This document shows, one piece after another, positions 1-8,091 of a stretch of 48,867 bases of DNA. A program made the translations under genes and the position numbers. This DNA is from a bacterium (GTDB lineage: Bacteria > Cyanobacteriota > Vampirovibrionia > Gastranaerophilales > Gastranaerophilaceae), in contig JAFWGJ010000029.1 in assembly GCA_017512405.1 (NCBI GenBank), positions 1 through 48,867 on the forward strand, given 5' to 3'. The notes beneath the pieces are model-generated. The model ran no database searches. It was not told where the DNA came from and saw only the letters and a program-made list of their open reading frames with translations. Numbering within the stretch: position 1 is the stretch's first letter; every line of letters begins with the position of its first letter.

Positions 1-1394
1 AAAAAGTTGATAAATTATACAAACATTGGACATGGAGAATATTTATTTCCTGCTATCTTGCATATATTATCGCTCATTTGTGCCGTAAAAATATTGCCGT
101 AGCATTGCCATTCATCGGACAAGATTTGGGCTATACAAATACTCAACTTGGCATATTAGGATCATCTCTTTATATGACCTACGGTGTAGGAAAATTTTGT
201 AATGGTATTTTAGCGGACAGAAGTAATGTGAGAACATTTTTACCCACCGCAATGATAATTTCCGCCATTGCAAACTTATGTTTTGCATTTAGTGCTGTAT
301 TTATAACTCCGGGACATGTTTCATTTTTCGGATTACCCTCTGCAACAATCCTTTTATGGATATTAACTTTCTTCTGGGGCGCTAACGGATGGTGTCAGTC
401 AATGATTTTTCCTCCGATAGCAAAAGCTCTTTCTTATTGGCTTTCAAAATCTGAACGTGCGACAAAATGGTCAATATGGTCAACTTCCCACCAATTAGGC
501 GTATTTGTAACAGTAATGTTATCAGGTTTTTTAATCGGTAAATTAGGATGGAAAATGGCCTTTGGTATTGAAGCTGTAATTGTTACGATTACAGGTTTAA
601 TTTTATTCTGGGCATTAAGAGACAAACCTCAATCTATGGGTTTACCGGATATTGATGTATACAGAAATGAACCGATTGAAGAAAAGAAAGAAGCTGAAAT
701 TCAAAAAATGTCTTATTTTGAAATGTTCAGAAAATTCATTGTATGCAATAAAATTCTTTGGTTATTATCCATAGCCTATGCATTTGTATATGTAATTCGT
801 TTCGGAACTGAAGATTGGTTTGTAAAATATTTGATGGAATACAAAGGTGATTCCCTTGCAATTGCAACAGCTAAATTAAGTTCCCTCGCAGTTGTTGGTT
901 CAGTTGGTGCAATTGCGGCAGGATGGCTTTCCGATCGTTCTAAATCAGGAAACAGAATTCCTATTAACATTTATTTCTTTATGGGATTAGGAACTTGTAT
1001 ATTTTTATTTCATATAAATAAAATAGACGCTTTTGATTACATTCTTGCGGCATTAATCGGAGCCTTTACAGCAGGTCCTCAATTATTATTAGGCGGGGTA
1101 TGCGCATTGGAAGCTACATCTAAGCAAGTTGCTTCTGCTGCATTGGGCTTTGCAGGGATGTTCGGATATGTAGGAGCTGTACTTTCTGCTTCCGGCACAG
1201 GATTTATGATTGATACTTTCCAGAAAAGATTTAATAATGGTTGGCTCGGCGCAGTCATATTTTGGATTTCATCAGCAGTTATAGGAATTATAATGTGCTT
1301 AATTATCTTGGCATATAATTCACATCAAATAAAAAAAGCACCAGTTGAAACTGCCGAAGTTAAAACAGAAGAACAAGAAACCATAAAACAGTAG
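1..1394 (+). CDS. MFS transporter, organophosphate:phosphate antiporter type (5' end missing)
   Basis: This is an inner-membrane major facilitator transporter of the GlpT/UhpT/UhpC group, which exchanges phosphorylated sugars or glycerol phosphate for phosphate or senses them. The frame is open from base 3, and the part before the first possible start reads KVDKLYKHWTWRIFISCYLA, the normal N-terminus of this family (compare YKHWRWRIF), followed by LCRKNIAVALPF. The true start therefore lies outside the window, and a TTG at 78 is internal. About a dozen hydrophobic segments are visible, with a charged central loop (EEKKEAEIQKM) between the two halves and a short acidic tail. The stop codon overlaps the ribosome binding site of gmk, so the two genes are probably cotranscribed. 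Substrate cannot be told from sequence alone. Confidence 0.88.
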   Translation, partial: KVDKLYKHWTWRIFISCYLAYIIAHLCRKNIAVALPFIGQDLGYTNTQLGILGSSLYMTYGVGKFCNGILADRSNVRTFLPTAMIISAIANLCFAFSAVFITPGHVSFFGLPSATILLWILTFFWGANGWCQSMIFPPIAKALSYWLSKSERATKWSIWSTSHQLGVFVTVMLSGFLIGKLGWKMAFGIEAVIVTITGLILFWALRDKPQSMGLPDIDVYRNEPIEEKKEAEIQKMSYFEMFRKFIVCNKILWLLSIAYAFVYVIRFGTEDWFVKYLMEYKGDSLAIATAKLSSLAVVGSVGAIAAGWLSDRSKSGNRIPINIYFFMGLGTCIFLFHINKIDAFDYILAALIGAFTAGPQLLLGGVCALEATSKQVASAALGFAGMFGYVGAVLSASGTGFMIDTFQKRFNNGWLGAVIFWISSAVIGIIMCLIILAYNSHQIKKAPVETAEVKTEEQETIKQ

Positions 1395-1403
1395 GAGTTT
1401 TTG

Positions 1404-1958
1404 ATGAAAAAGTTATTTGTAATTTCAGGTTCATCAGGTGTCGGAAAGGGAACTGTTATAAAAAGGTTTCTTGAAAAAAATCCAAATTTTAAGTTATCCA
1501 TATCATGCACAACCCGTACAAAACGCCCTGGTGAAGAGCACGGTATAAATTATTTTTACCTTACACGTGAAGAATTTATGAAATCCGTTGAAAAAGGTGA
1601 TTTTTTAGAATGGGCTGAATTTTCAGGTAATTGCTACGGAACAAGCAAAAAATTTGTTGAACAAGGTTTGAAAAATAATGAAAACATTTTACTTGAAATA
1701 GATACACAAGGTGCGTTACAAGTTAAAGAAAAAATGGATAATGCAATTTTAATTTTCATTATGCCTCCCTCTTTTGAAGAATTGGAAAAACGTCTGAGAG
1801 GCAGAGGTACAGAAACTGAGGACTCGATACAAAAACGTTTAAATACTGTAAAAAAAGAAATGGAAAATGCAAAACATTTTCATTATACAGTAGTAAACGA
1901 TGATGTAGAAAGAGCTGTTGAAGAAATAGAAAATATTATTAAAAATGAACAAGTATGA
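1404..1958 (+). CDS. gmk: Guanylate kinase
   Basis: Cytoplasmic enzyme that phosphorylates GMP to GDP with ATP, needed for GTP and dGTP supply. The P-loop GSSGVGKGT is near residue 9, followed by the GMP-binding stretch SCTTRTKRPGEEHGINYFY, the acidic EIDTQGA segment and the lid arginines in LEKRLRGRGTE. Length of about 184 residues is normal. A TTG three bases earlier is also possible, but ATG at 1404 sits six bases after AGGAG (1393-1397) and is preferred. It lies directly behind the MFS gene and overlaps the NIF3-like gene by 14 bases, so the three form a tight + strand unit. The common neighbour rpoZ is not present. Confidence 0.96.
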   Translation: MKKLFVISGSSGVGKGTVIKRFLEKNPNFKLSISCTTRTKRPGEEHGINYFYLTREEFMKSVEKGDFLEWAEFSGNCYGTSKKFVEQGLKNNENILLEIDTQGALQVKEKMDNAILIFIMPPSFEELEKRLRGRGTETEDSIQKRLNTVKKEMENAKHFHYTVVNDDVERAVEEIENIIKNEQV

Positions 1959-2625
1959 TTTAATTAATATAATCGAAAATTTTGCACCTCCCGAGCTTCA
2001 AGAGAGTTGGGATTGTTCCGGTTGGCTTGTAGAAACTGCAATTAGCGATGTTAAAAGAGTTATGATTGCTCTAACGGTTACACAAAATGTATATGAGCAG
2101 GCAGTAGACAAAGGCTGTGATATGATTATTTCGCATCATCCTTTATTTTCGGTTCCAATAAATTTTTCAGATATTGACATTTATTGTGCTCACACAAATA
2201 TGGACAAAACACTTGGCGGAACAACAGATACTTTTGTAGAAGCTATCGGTTTAACAGCCCATCCGGTAGGAGATTTTCTAAGAATTTGTGATAAAGAAAT
2301 TATTGTTAAAGATTTAATATCCAAAATAAAAAAATTTTCACCCAATGCAAGAGTCGTAAATAATAAAAATATTCAAAAAGTTTCAAGAATTGGTTTTTGT
2401 GCCGGTTCAGGAATGGATATATACGAAGAAGCATTAAAAAACGGATGTGATTGTTTTGTAACAGGTGATTTAAAATATCATGGAGCTGTTGAATCCTCTA
2501 TAATTTTAATTGACGCCGGACATTTTGAAACTGAAATCTTGATAAAAAAAGTTTTTCAGAGTTTAATAAAAGAAAAAGTTGAGGTATATATTGCAAATGA
2601 AAGTTCCCCATTTAAAAATATTTAG
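1945..2625 (+). CDS. NIF3-like dinuclear metal-centre protein
   Basis: Member of the NIF3/YbgI (DUF34) family, which forms toroidal hexamers with two metal ions per subunit. Members have been linked to hydrolase activities such as GTP cyclohydrolase-like reactions, but the general role is unsettled. Metal-ligand motifs are visible: ISHHPLF near residue 62, CAHTNMD near residue 80, and the late HFETE near residue 193. At 226 residues it is the short form without the inserted PII-like domain found in many Firmicutes homologues. The start overlaps the 3' end of gmk by 14 bases, suggesting translational coupling. Confidence 0.92.
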   Translation: MNKYDLINIIENFAPPELQESWDCSGWLVETAISDVKRVMIALTVTQNVYEQAVDKGCDMIISHHPLFSVPINFSDIDIYCAHTNMDKTLGGTTDTFVEAIGLTAHPVGDFLRICDKEIIVKDLISKIKKFSPNARVVNNKNIQKVSRIGFCAGSGMDIYEEALKNGCDCFVTGDLKYHGAVESSIILIDAGHFETEILIKKVFQSLIKEKVEVYIANESSPFKNI

Positions 2626-3160
2626 TTTAATCGTTATTCTTTTTATAACAGCAGGTTCAGTAATGGCATATCAAACACTTGCGTTTGATCTTCCTAACGG
2701 AGCCGGCAATTGGCATATTGCCTATCATAAAAAATTGGCAAACGAAACCATCGTCCAATACGTGCCGTTAGGTGAAACATATACAAATTGGAGTGAAACA
2801 TTCATTATACATGCATACCATAACGCACAAGCAAGAAATTCTTTAACATTTTTAAGACGCCTAACGGCTCAGTTAGAAGTTGTTAATGATTACGCAAAAT
2901 ATCAATATGTAAGAATAACTCCAAATGATGCAATCGCAACAAGATGCGTTGTCGGCAATGCCAGAATGAACGCACAATGTGATATATACAGAGCTATGCA
3001 GTCATTTGACGGATTCATAACAGTTCAATATATTAACAGAAGTCTTGAAGATTTTAAATATGTTTACATAAAATGGCTTGATACAATAAGAAATGCAAAA
3101 CCATATCAGGCTGAATTTAGAAACGACAGATATTTAAGCAAAGATACCCTTGAATTGTAA
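2597..3160 (+). CDS. Secreted protein of unknown function
   Basis: I do not recognise the family. The ATG at 2597 gives a clean signal peptide (hydrophobic stretch IFSLIVILFITAG ending in SVMA before YQT), which is why it is preferred over the TTG at 2579. The mature part is about 165 residues, mixed alpha/beta, without repeats, with aromatic segments such as NWHIAYHKK and LGETYTNWSETF and two cysteines (ATRCVVG and NAQCDIY) that could form a disulfide. The start lies inside the end of the NIF3-like gene, so it belongs to the same transcription unit, and the MATE exporter begins a few bases after its stop. Probably periplasmic or surface located. Confidence 0.75.
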   Translation: MKVPHLKIFSLIVILFITAGSVMAYQTLAFDLPNGAGNWHIAYHKKLANETIVQYVPLGETYTNWSETFIIHAYHNAQARNSLTFLRRLTAQLEVVNDYAKYQYVRITPNDAIATRCVVGNARMNAQCDIYRAMQSFDGFITVQYINRSLEDFKYVYIKWLDTIRNAKPYQAEFRNDRYLSKDTLEL

Positions 3161-3166
3161 TTGTAT

Positions 3167-4486
3167 ATGGAAAAAAGTTATAAAACTTACATAAAAGAAC
3201 TAATTAACTTGGCTTTGCCAATAATAATGGGGCATATAGGATTCACTTTTATAATTGCGGGTGATGTATTCGTTGCAGGGAAATATTCCACTGATGCACT
3301 TGCAGCAGTTAGCATATCAGGCGCTGTAACCAGTTTGGTATTCATGTTTGGAATAGGATTAATAATAAGTGTTTCACCTGTTTTATCAAATAAACTCGGT
3401 GCCAAACAATCTGTTAAAAAATTTTTCTACCCGACTATCAGATTTTCGCAAACAGTAGCATTCTTTGCTATGCTCTTGATTATGGCTTGCATACCATTAA
3501 TGGAACATTTAGGATTCGAAGAAAAATTGATGCCTTACATAAGGACATATACTTTTGTTTTTGCTTTTTCGGCATTTGGCGGATATTTACATGCCGCACT
3601 AAAAGAATATTTACAAGCTTATGAAATAGTATTTTTTCCTAATTTTATTGCAATAATTGGTATATTTTTAAATATAGCCGTAAACTGGATTTTCGTTTTC
3701 GGCTGGGGATTTATTCCTCCTATGGGAATTTTGGGACTTGCGCTTGCCAGCGTATTTATAAGAACTGCTATGGGGCTAACACTTTTAATTTATTGTTTGA
3801 TTAAATTCAAATTCCAAAATATTATAGCATCAAAACAATATTTTGGAACTCTTATAAATGTCGGCTTACCTTTATCTGTAGCAATTTGTTTAGAATTTTT
3901 AGCGTTTAATTCTATGGCTATTCTTATGGGACGAGTTGACGGTATTTATGCAGCAGCACAAAATATTATTAATGTCATTGCTTCAACTTCATTTATGATA
4001 CCACTTTCAATATCAAATGCCATTGCAGTTAAGGTAGGATTTGCAAACGGAGCTAAAAATTTGATTGACATAAAAAAATATTCAATCGCCGGAGTATCAG
4101 TTTCTGTTGGTTTTATGGCCTGCTGCGGAGTATTTTTTGCTTTATTTCCTGAATTTTTCGCCAAAATATTCACAAATGATAAAAAACTTATTGATATAAT
4201 TGTACCAATTATGTATATAGTTGCGTTATTTCAATGCTTTGACGGTCTACAATGTTCTCTAAGTGGAGTTTTAAAAGGTTTAAAGAAAACATTTATGGTA
4301 TCTTTTGCCGATTTTGTAGGTTATGTTCTTATCGGAATTTCACTTGGTTCATTCCTAGCATTCAAAATGAAATTAAATTTGTTTGGATTTTGGATAGGAA
4401 TAGGGTTTTCATCCGCTTGTGTCGGTTTATTCCTTTTATTAGAGATATTACGTTTGTATAAAAAAATGAAAACGGAATATTCATAA
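3167..4486 (+). CDS. MATE family efflux transporter
   Basis: Inner-membrane exporter of the multidrug and toxin extrusion family, which uses a Na+ or H+ gradient to expel cationic drugs or metabolites. The two-fold repeated 6+6 membrane topology is apparent: the first half begins LALPIIMGHIGF, and the second half has the related LINVGLPLSVAICLEFLAF. About 440 residues is the usual length. The ATG at 3167 is chosen over TTG at 3161, and it lies seven bases behind the stop of the secreted-protein gene. It is the last gene of the left + strand block and is followed by a GC-rich hairpin. Confidence 0.92.
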   Translation: MEKSYKTYIKELINLALPIIMGHIGFTFIIAGDVFVAGKYSTDALAAVSISGAVTSLVFMFGIGLIISVSPVLSNKLGAKQSVKKFFYPTIRFSQTVAFFAMLLIMACIPLMEHLGFEEKLMPYIRTYTFVFAFSAFGGYLHAALKEYLQAYEIVFFPNFIAIIGIFLNIAVNWIFVFGWGFIPPMGILGLALASVFIRTAMGLTLLIYCLIKFKFQNIIASKQYFGTLINVGLPLSVAICLEFLAFNSMAILMGRVDGIYAAAQNIINVIASTSFMIPLSISNAIAVKVGFANGAKNLIDIKKYSIAGVSVSVGFMACCGVFFALFPEFFAKIFTNDKKLIDIIVPIMYIVALFQCFDGLQCSLSGVLKGLKKTFMVSFADFVGYVLIGISLGSFLAFKMKLNLFGFWIGIGFSSACVGLFLLLEILRLYKKMKTEYS

Positions 4487-4490
4487 CACA

Positions 4491-4519
4491 GGCGGCGGCT
4501 TGTTTAATAAGCCGCCGCC
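4491..4519 (+). terminator. GC-rich hairpin after the MATE gene
   Basis: An 11-bp perfect stem (4491-4501 with 4509-4519, GGCGGCGGCTT pairing with AAGCCGCCGCC) has a 7-base loop and lies four bases after the MATE stop. No strong T-run follows, so it may act as a transcript end or barrier between the convergent genes. A second AT-rich hairpin (4526-4535 with 4542-4551) reaches into the last codons of the SLH gene on the other strand. Confidence 0.7.
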
Positions 4520-4545
4520 CTTAATAAATAATTTCAAAAAAGAAA

Positions 4546-6474
4546 TTATTTATTTGCACAACCAAAAGCGATTGTGATATGTTCTTTCGGATTTACTGCT
4601 GAAATTTTAGCACCCTTAGGATCTACGACATAAGCAATTTCGTCACCGGATGTTTGGAACAATCCCATTGTACCTGACAATGAAGTTCTGGTTACATCAA
4701 TTGGAGCTTTAACGGTTTCTACAACAGCATCACCTATGCTTCTGCCTGCTGCTTTGAATTGACCTTGTGAAGTTTCACCCAATGCTGTACCTACACCGTT
4801 TGATACATTTTCAACGGCATTACCCAAATTAGAAACTAAACCGCCTGCCGTTCTTGCAGTTGTACCAACAAGAGTTCCTGCCCACGTAAATGGGAATGCA
4901 AGAGTTCTTGCGATAAAATGCGGATTTTTCTTTTTATTGATTTGCGCTGTAAGAATTTGTTTAGGCAATTCAGCTTTGCAATTACCGTGTTGAATTTCAG
5001 TAAATGCAAGTTTTAATGCGCCCTTCTCTTTACATCCGTTTGGACGAATAACCTCTATAACTTTACCGTTTACACGCGAACCGCAAGGGTAAACCTGACC
5101 GTTAATTGTTACTTCTTCCAAAGTAGTAGCTGCAAATCTTTGACCCACATGAGCTGACTTAGCATTGATTTCATCTAAAAATTCCAATTTTAATGTAGGA
5201 ATTTTTACAATTTGTTCATTTTCCAAATAAGCTTGTTTACTGTCATCAATAGGGCAAGCTGCATTTGCGGTTTTTGGATTATTGTCATAACCGCCCGCTA
5301 CACGAACGTTTTGAAGCATTGAAGCAATATCAGCTCTCGAAGCTGCTTTATCAGGTAAAATCATATCTGAATTTGGTAAATCTGACAATGCACCATTTTC
5401 TAATGCTGTTGCAATAGGAATTTGTGACCAGCTTGGAACTCTGCCGCCATCACGATATTTTGATAAAATTTCTTTTGCTTTACATTCGTCAATTGAACAG
5501 TTATTTAATCCCTTAGCCATTGCAGTAAGTGCTTCCGCACGAGTTACATGGTTATTTGGCATAAATCTGCCGTTTGGATAACCCTTCATCAATTTTTCAT
5601 CTACTGCTTTTGCAATCATAGGATTTGCCCAATTACCTGCAGGTACATCAGAGAAAATACACTTAGGTTCAAGTGAACAGTTATCCATATTGAATCCTTT
5701 AACAAGCATTGTTGCAAATTCTGCACGAGATACATTTCGATTTGGTTTGAACATTCTGTCAGGGTAGCCGACTACAACGTCATTCATAGCTAATTTGTCA
5801 ATATCACAAGATGCCCAGTGCTGTTCAGGAACATCAGGGAAATAGTTTAATAAATTAGCAGCTGCTCCGGTCATACCTTTTAAATTTGATTTTAAATCAA
5901 AAGGCTCATAAGTTCTTTTTAATGCATCTATTGAACTTTCTGTATGAATATCAATCGGACAGCCTCCGTCAATATATTTTTCATCACCATTAATATTTAC
6001 ACCGTTAATAGTGTCCATATTTGAATTAAGATATGGTAATTCACTTGCTGCACCTGTCATTGAACCATCTGATGTTACTGTTGCACCTGCAAGATTTGGA
6101 TTTAAATAATTTTCACTTGATGTAATTGAATTTGCTTTTTCACCAACATAATTATTTGTACCGTAAATTGCATTCGGATATCCGTAGATTTGTTTCATAT
6201 CCGTACGATCAGTAGTCTGTGCGGAAGCACAACTTGCACATGTCGGTTGAGCTTTTTTAGCACAACGTTCATTAATTTCTCCTGATTTCTTACATTTACA
6301 TTTTGATTTTGCCTTGTGGCATTTGTTGCATTTTTTAGACACTTTTTCACAAGGTGCACTTACATTTGGGGTTTCATTATTGCACGGACAAGCTGCCATT
6401 GCTGTATTACTCACCGATGTTGCACCTATACCCAAAGCTATCAAAGCTGCAACTGTTAACTTTTTAAATTTCAT
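4546..6474 (-). CDS. Cys-rich S-layer homology (SLH) domain envelope protein
   Basis: Exported envelope protein of 642 residues. A signal peptide (to about residue 27, ending NTAMA) is followed by a segment with ten cysteines between residues 29 and 82, including CNKCHKAKSKCKCKK, which could bind metal or form disulfides. Three SLH repeats follow: about 211-260 (FPDVPEQHW ... PNRNVSRAEFA), 273-322 (FSDVPAGNW ... NNHVTRAEA) and a degenerate one at 340-390. SLH domains anchor proteins to pyruvylated cell-wall polymers. Residues about 425-520 form a beta-rich domain (VGQRFAATTLEEVTINGQVY) that resembles parts of two other secreted proteins in this window (9580-10428 and 39976-40680), then a Gly/Ala-rich stretch. 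A strong ribosome site TAAGGAGG lies just upstream. Related in style to cyanobacterial SLH proteins, but no porin barrel is evident. Confidence 0.88.
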   Translation of the reverse strand: MKFKKLTVAALIALGIGATSVSNTAMAACPCNNETPNVSAPCEKVSKKCNKCHKAKSKCKCKKSGEINERCAKKAQPTCASCASAQTTDRTDMKQIYGYPNAIYGTNNYVGEKANSITSSENYLNPNLAGATVTSDGSMTGAASELPYLNSNMDTINGVNINGDEKYIDGGCPIDIHTESSIDALKRTYEPFDLKSNLKGMTGAAANLLNYFPDVPEQHWASCDIDKLAMNDVVVGYPDRMFKPNRNVSRAEFATMLVKGFNMDNCSLEPKCIFSDVPAGNWANPMIAKAVDEKLMKGYPNGRFMPNNHVTRAEALTAMAKGLNNCSIDECKAKEILSKYRDGGRVPSWSQIPIATALENGALSDLPNSDMILPDKAASRADIASMLQNVRVAGGYDNNPKTANAACPIDDSKQAYLENEQIVKIPTLKLEFLDEINAKSAHVGQRFAATTLEEVTINGQVYPCGSRVNGKVIEVIRPNGCKEKGALKLAFTEIQHGNCKAELPKQILTAQINKKKNPHFIARTLAFPFTWAGTLVGTTARTAGGLVSNLGNAVENVSNGVGTALGETSQGQFKAAGRSIGDAVVETVKAPIDVTRTSLSGTMGLFQTSGDEIAYVVDPKGAKISAVNPKEHITIAFGCANK

Positions 6475-6632
6475 TTTTCTAACCTCCTTATTTGGTTGTA
6501 TTGTTAAATGTGTTTCCTTCGACTTTCTTTAAAATTATGCTCTTTAATTCGTTTTATAACATTGCCAAAAACGGTTATATAGTAGGGCTATTTGAAAATA
6601 ACTTTTCGGGTAAGCAATATAAAAAATAAAAA

Positions 6633-6655
6633 GAGTCTTTTATTGAAAAAGACTC
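6633..6655 (-). terminator. Intrinsic terminator of the NhaC-like gene
   Basis: The stem GAGTCTTTT / AAAAGACTC (6633-6641 with 6647-6655, 5-base loop) read on the - strand is followed by a T-rich run (the complement of ATAAAAAATAAAAA at about 6619-6632). It lies about 85 bases after the stop of the antiporter gene. The rest of 6475-6740 holds only the leader of the SLH gene; I see nothing else in it. Confidence 0.8.
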
Positions 6656-6740
6656 ATAAGAATAGCTGGAAGTATGAAAAAGATTTAATTATATTTAAAT
6701 TCCTTTCCATAAATAAAACAATTAGCCAAGTGGATATATT

Positions 6741-8051
6741 TTAGAATACCAATACAGAAATTAACGCAAAAAGTATCAATGCCAAATTGTAATGTAAAAA
6801 TGTCGGAATACACGTATCCCAAATATGACTATGCTGTCCATCAGCATTTAAACCGGCAGTAGGACCAAGAGTTGTATCGGACGCAGGAGAACCTGCATCA
6901 CCCAAAGCTGCTGCTGCTGCCAAAACAGCTACCGTTTGTGCAGGATTAAAATTCAAACTTATACAAACAGGAACAAAAATTACCGCCAAAATCGGTATTG
7001 TACCAAATGAAGTGCCAATTCCTATTGTAATAAATAAGCCTGTCAAAAGCATTAGTGCACTTGCTATAAGTTTATTTGCAGGAATTATACTCATAACAGA
7101 ATTTACAAATGTTTCAATTCCGCCTGTTGATTTCAACACTGCGGCAAAACCTGCCGCAACAAGCATTACGAATGCTATATATCCCATTAAACCTACGCCT
7201 TCGTCTATAAGATTGTCCATTTTATGATGTTTTATAGTACCTGTACCAAAAATTATTCCCAAACCTACCAATGCACCCAATGGAAGTGATTTTGTCAGCA
7301 GTTGAACAATTAATGTTGCAAATGCTGCAAATAATGTTATGTAGTGTTGTTTAGTTAATTTCGTATTTTCATCTTCTTCAACATTTAATAACTCAACATC
7401 ATTATATATTCTCGGCTTTCTGTAAGAAATAAAAACCGCAATCAAAAGAGCTATAAACATACCTAAACCAAGTATTATTGTGTATTTCCAAACCTCAGAT
7501 ATTGCAATATTCATACCGTTTTGAACCATATTATCGGCAATTAAGCCTTGAAATATTAAACCAAAACCGGCAGGAATAACAATATACGGCATTTTTAAAC
7601 CGAACGTGAGGCAGCACGCAACAGCACGCCTATCTATTTTTAAAACATTCATTATGTTTAATAATGGAGGAATTAATATGGGAATAAATGCAATATGTAC
7701 AGGAATTAAATTTTGTGACATCATTGCAATTATTGTCAAAATAAAAAACAATAAAAATGAATTGTTATTTATCAATTTAGATATTTTTTTTGCAAGGATA
7801 TCAGCAAGCCCTGTTTGTGTCATAGCTGCTGCAAAAGCACCTAAAAGAACATAACTCAAAGCTGTTTCCGAATTATTGCCCATACCTGAAATAAAGGTGT
7901 TCATTATTTCAGTTAAATTCATTTTTGCACAAATTCCGGCAGCTATTGCCGAAATCATTATCGACAACAATACATTAACTTTACACAAACATAATATGCA
8001 AAGTAAAATGATTGAAACTAATACCGGATTAAAAAAAATCGTGCTATCCAT
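6741..8051 (-). CDS. NhaC-superfamily antiporter / putative amino-acid transporter (YuiF-like)
   Basis: Inner-membrane transporter of 436 residues with about eleven hydrophobic segments. The C-terminal signature GDAGSPASDTTLGPTAGLN followed by DGQHSHIWDTCIPTF is typical of the YuiF-type Na+/H+ antiporter family (some predicted to move amino acids such as histidine). The centre has a cytoplasmic loop with ELLNVEEDENTK. The start ATG (8051-8049) lies inside the terminator hairpin of pgi, and the first codons are formed by the 3' arm of that hairpin and its T-run. No Shine-Dalgarno sequence is visible upstream, so expression could depend on read-through from pgi. Substrate unknown. Confidence 0.85.
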   Translation of the reverse strand: MDSTIFFNPVLVSIILLCILCLCKVNVLLSIMISAIAAGICAKMNLTEIMNTFISGMGNNSETALSYVLLGAFAAAMTQTGLADILAKKISKLINNNSFLLFFILTIIAMMSQNLIPVHIAFIPILIPPLLNIMNVLKIDRRAVACCLTFGLKMPYIVIPAGFGLIFQGLIADNMVQNGMNIAISEVWKYTIILGLGMFIALLIAVFISYRKPRIYNDVELLNVEEDENTKLTKQHYITLFAAFATLIVQLLTKSLPLGALVGLGIIFGTGTIKHHKMDNLIDEGVGLMGYIAFVMLVAAGFAAVLKSTGGIETFVNSVMSIIPANKLIASALMLLTGLFITIGIGTSFGTIPILAVIFVPVCISLNFNPAQTVAVLAAAAALGDAGSPASDTTLGPTAGLNADGQHSHIWDTCIPTFLHYNLALILFALISVLVF

Positions 8052-8068
8052 AAGTCAAGGATAGCACG
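8040..8068 (-). terminator. Intrinsic terminator of pgi, overlapping the start of the next gene
   Basis: A perfect 10-bp stem (8040-8049 with 8059-8068, CGTGCTATCC / GGATAGCACG, 9-base loop) is followed on the - strand by eight T residues (complement of 8032-8039). This is a textbook Rho-independent terminator 24 bases after the pgi stop. The ATG of the antiporter gene spans the loop and the 3' arm, so the structure also hides that start. Confidence 0.85.
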
Positions 8069-8091
8069 AATATATTTATAAATCTATAAAT

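Noticed and set aside
78-1394. TTG at 78 as start of the MFS gene
   Set aside because: The frame is open to the left edge and the upstream codons match the family N-terminus.
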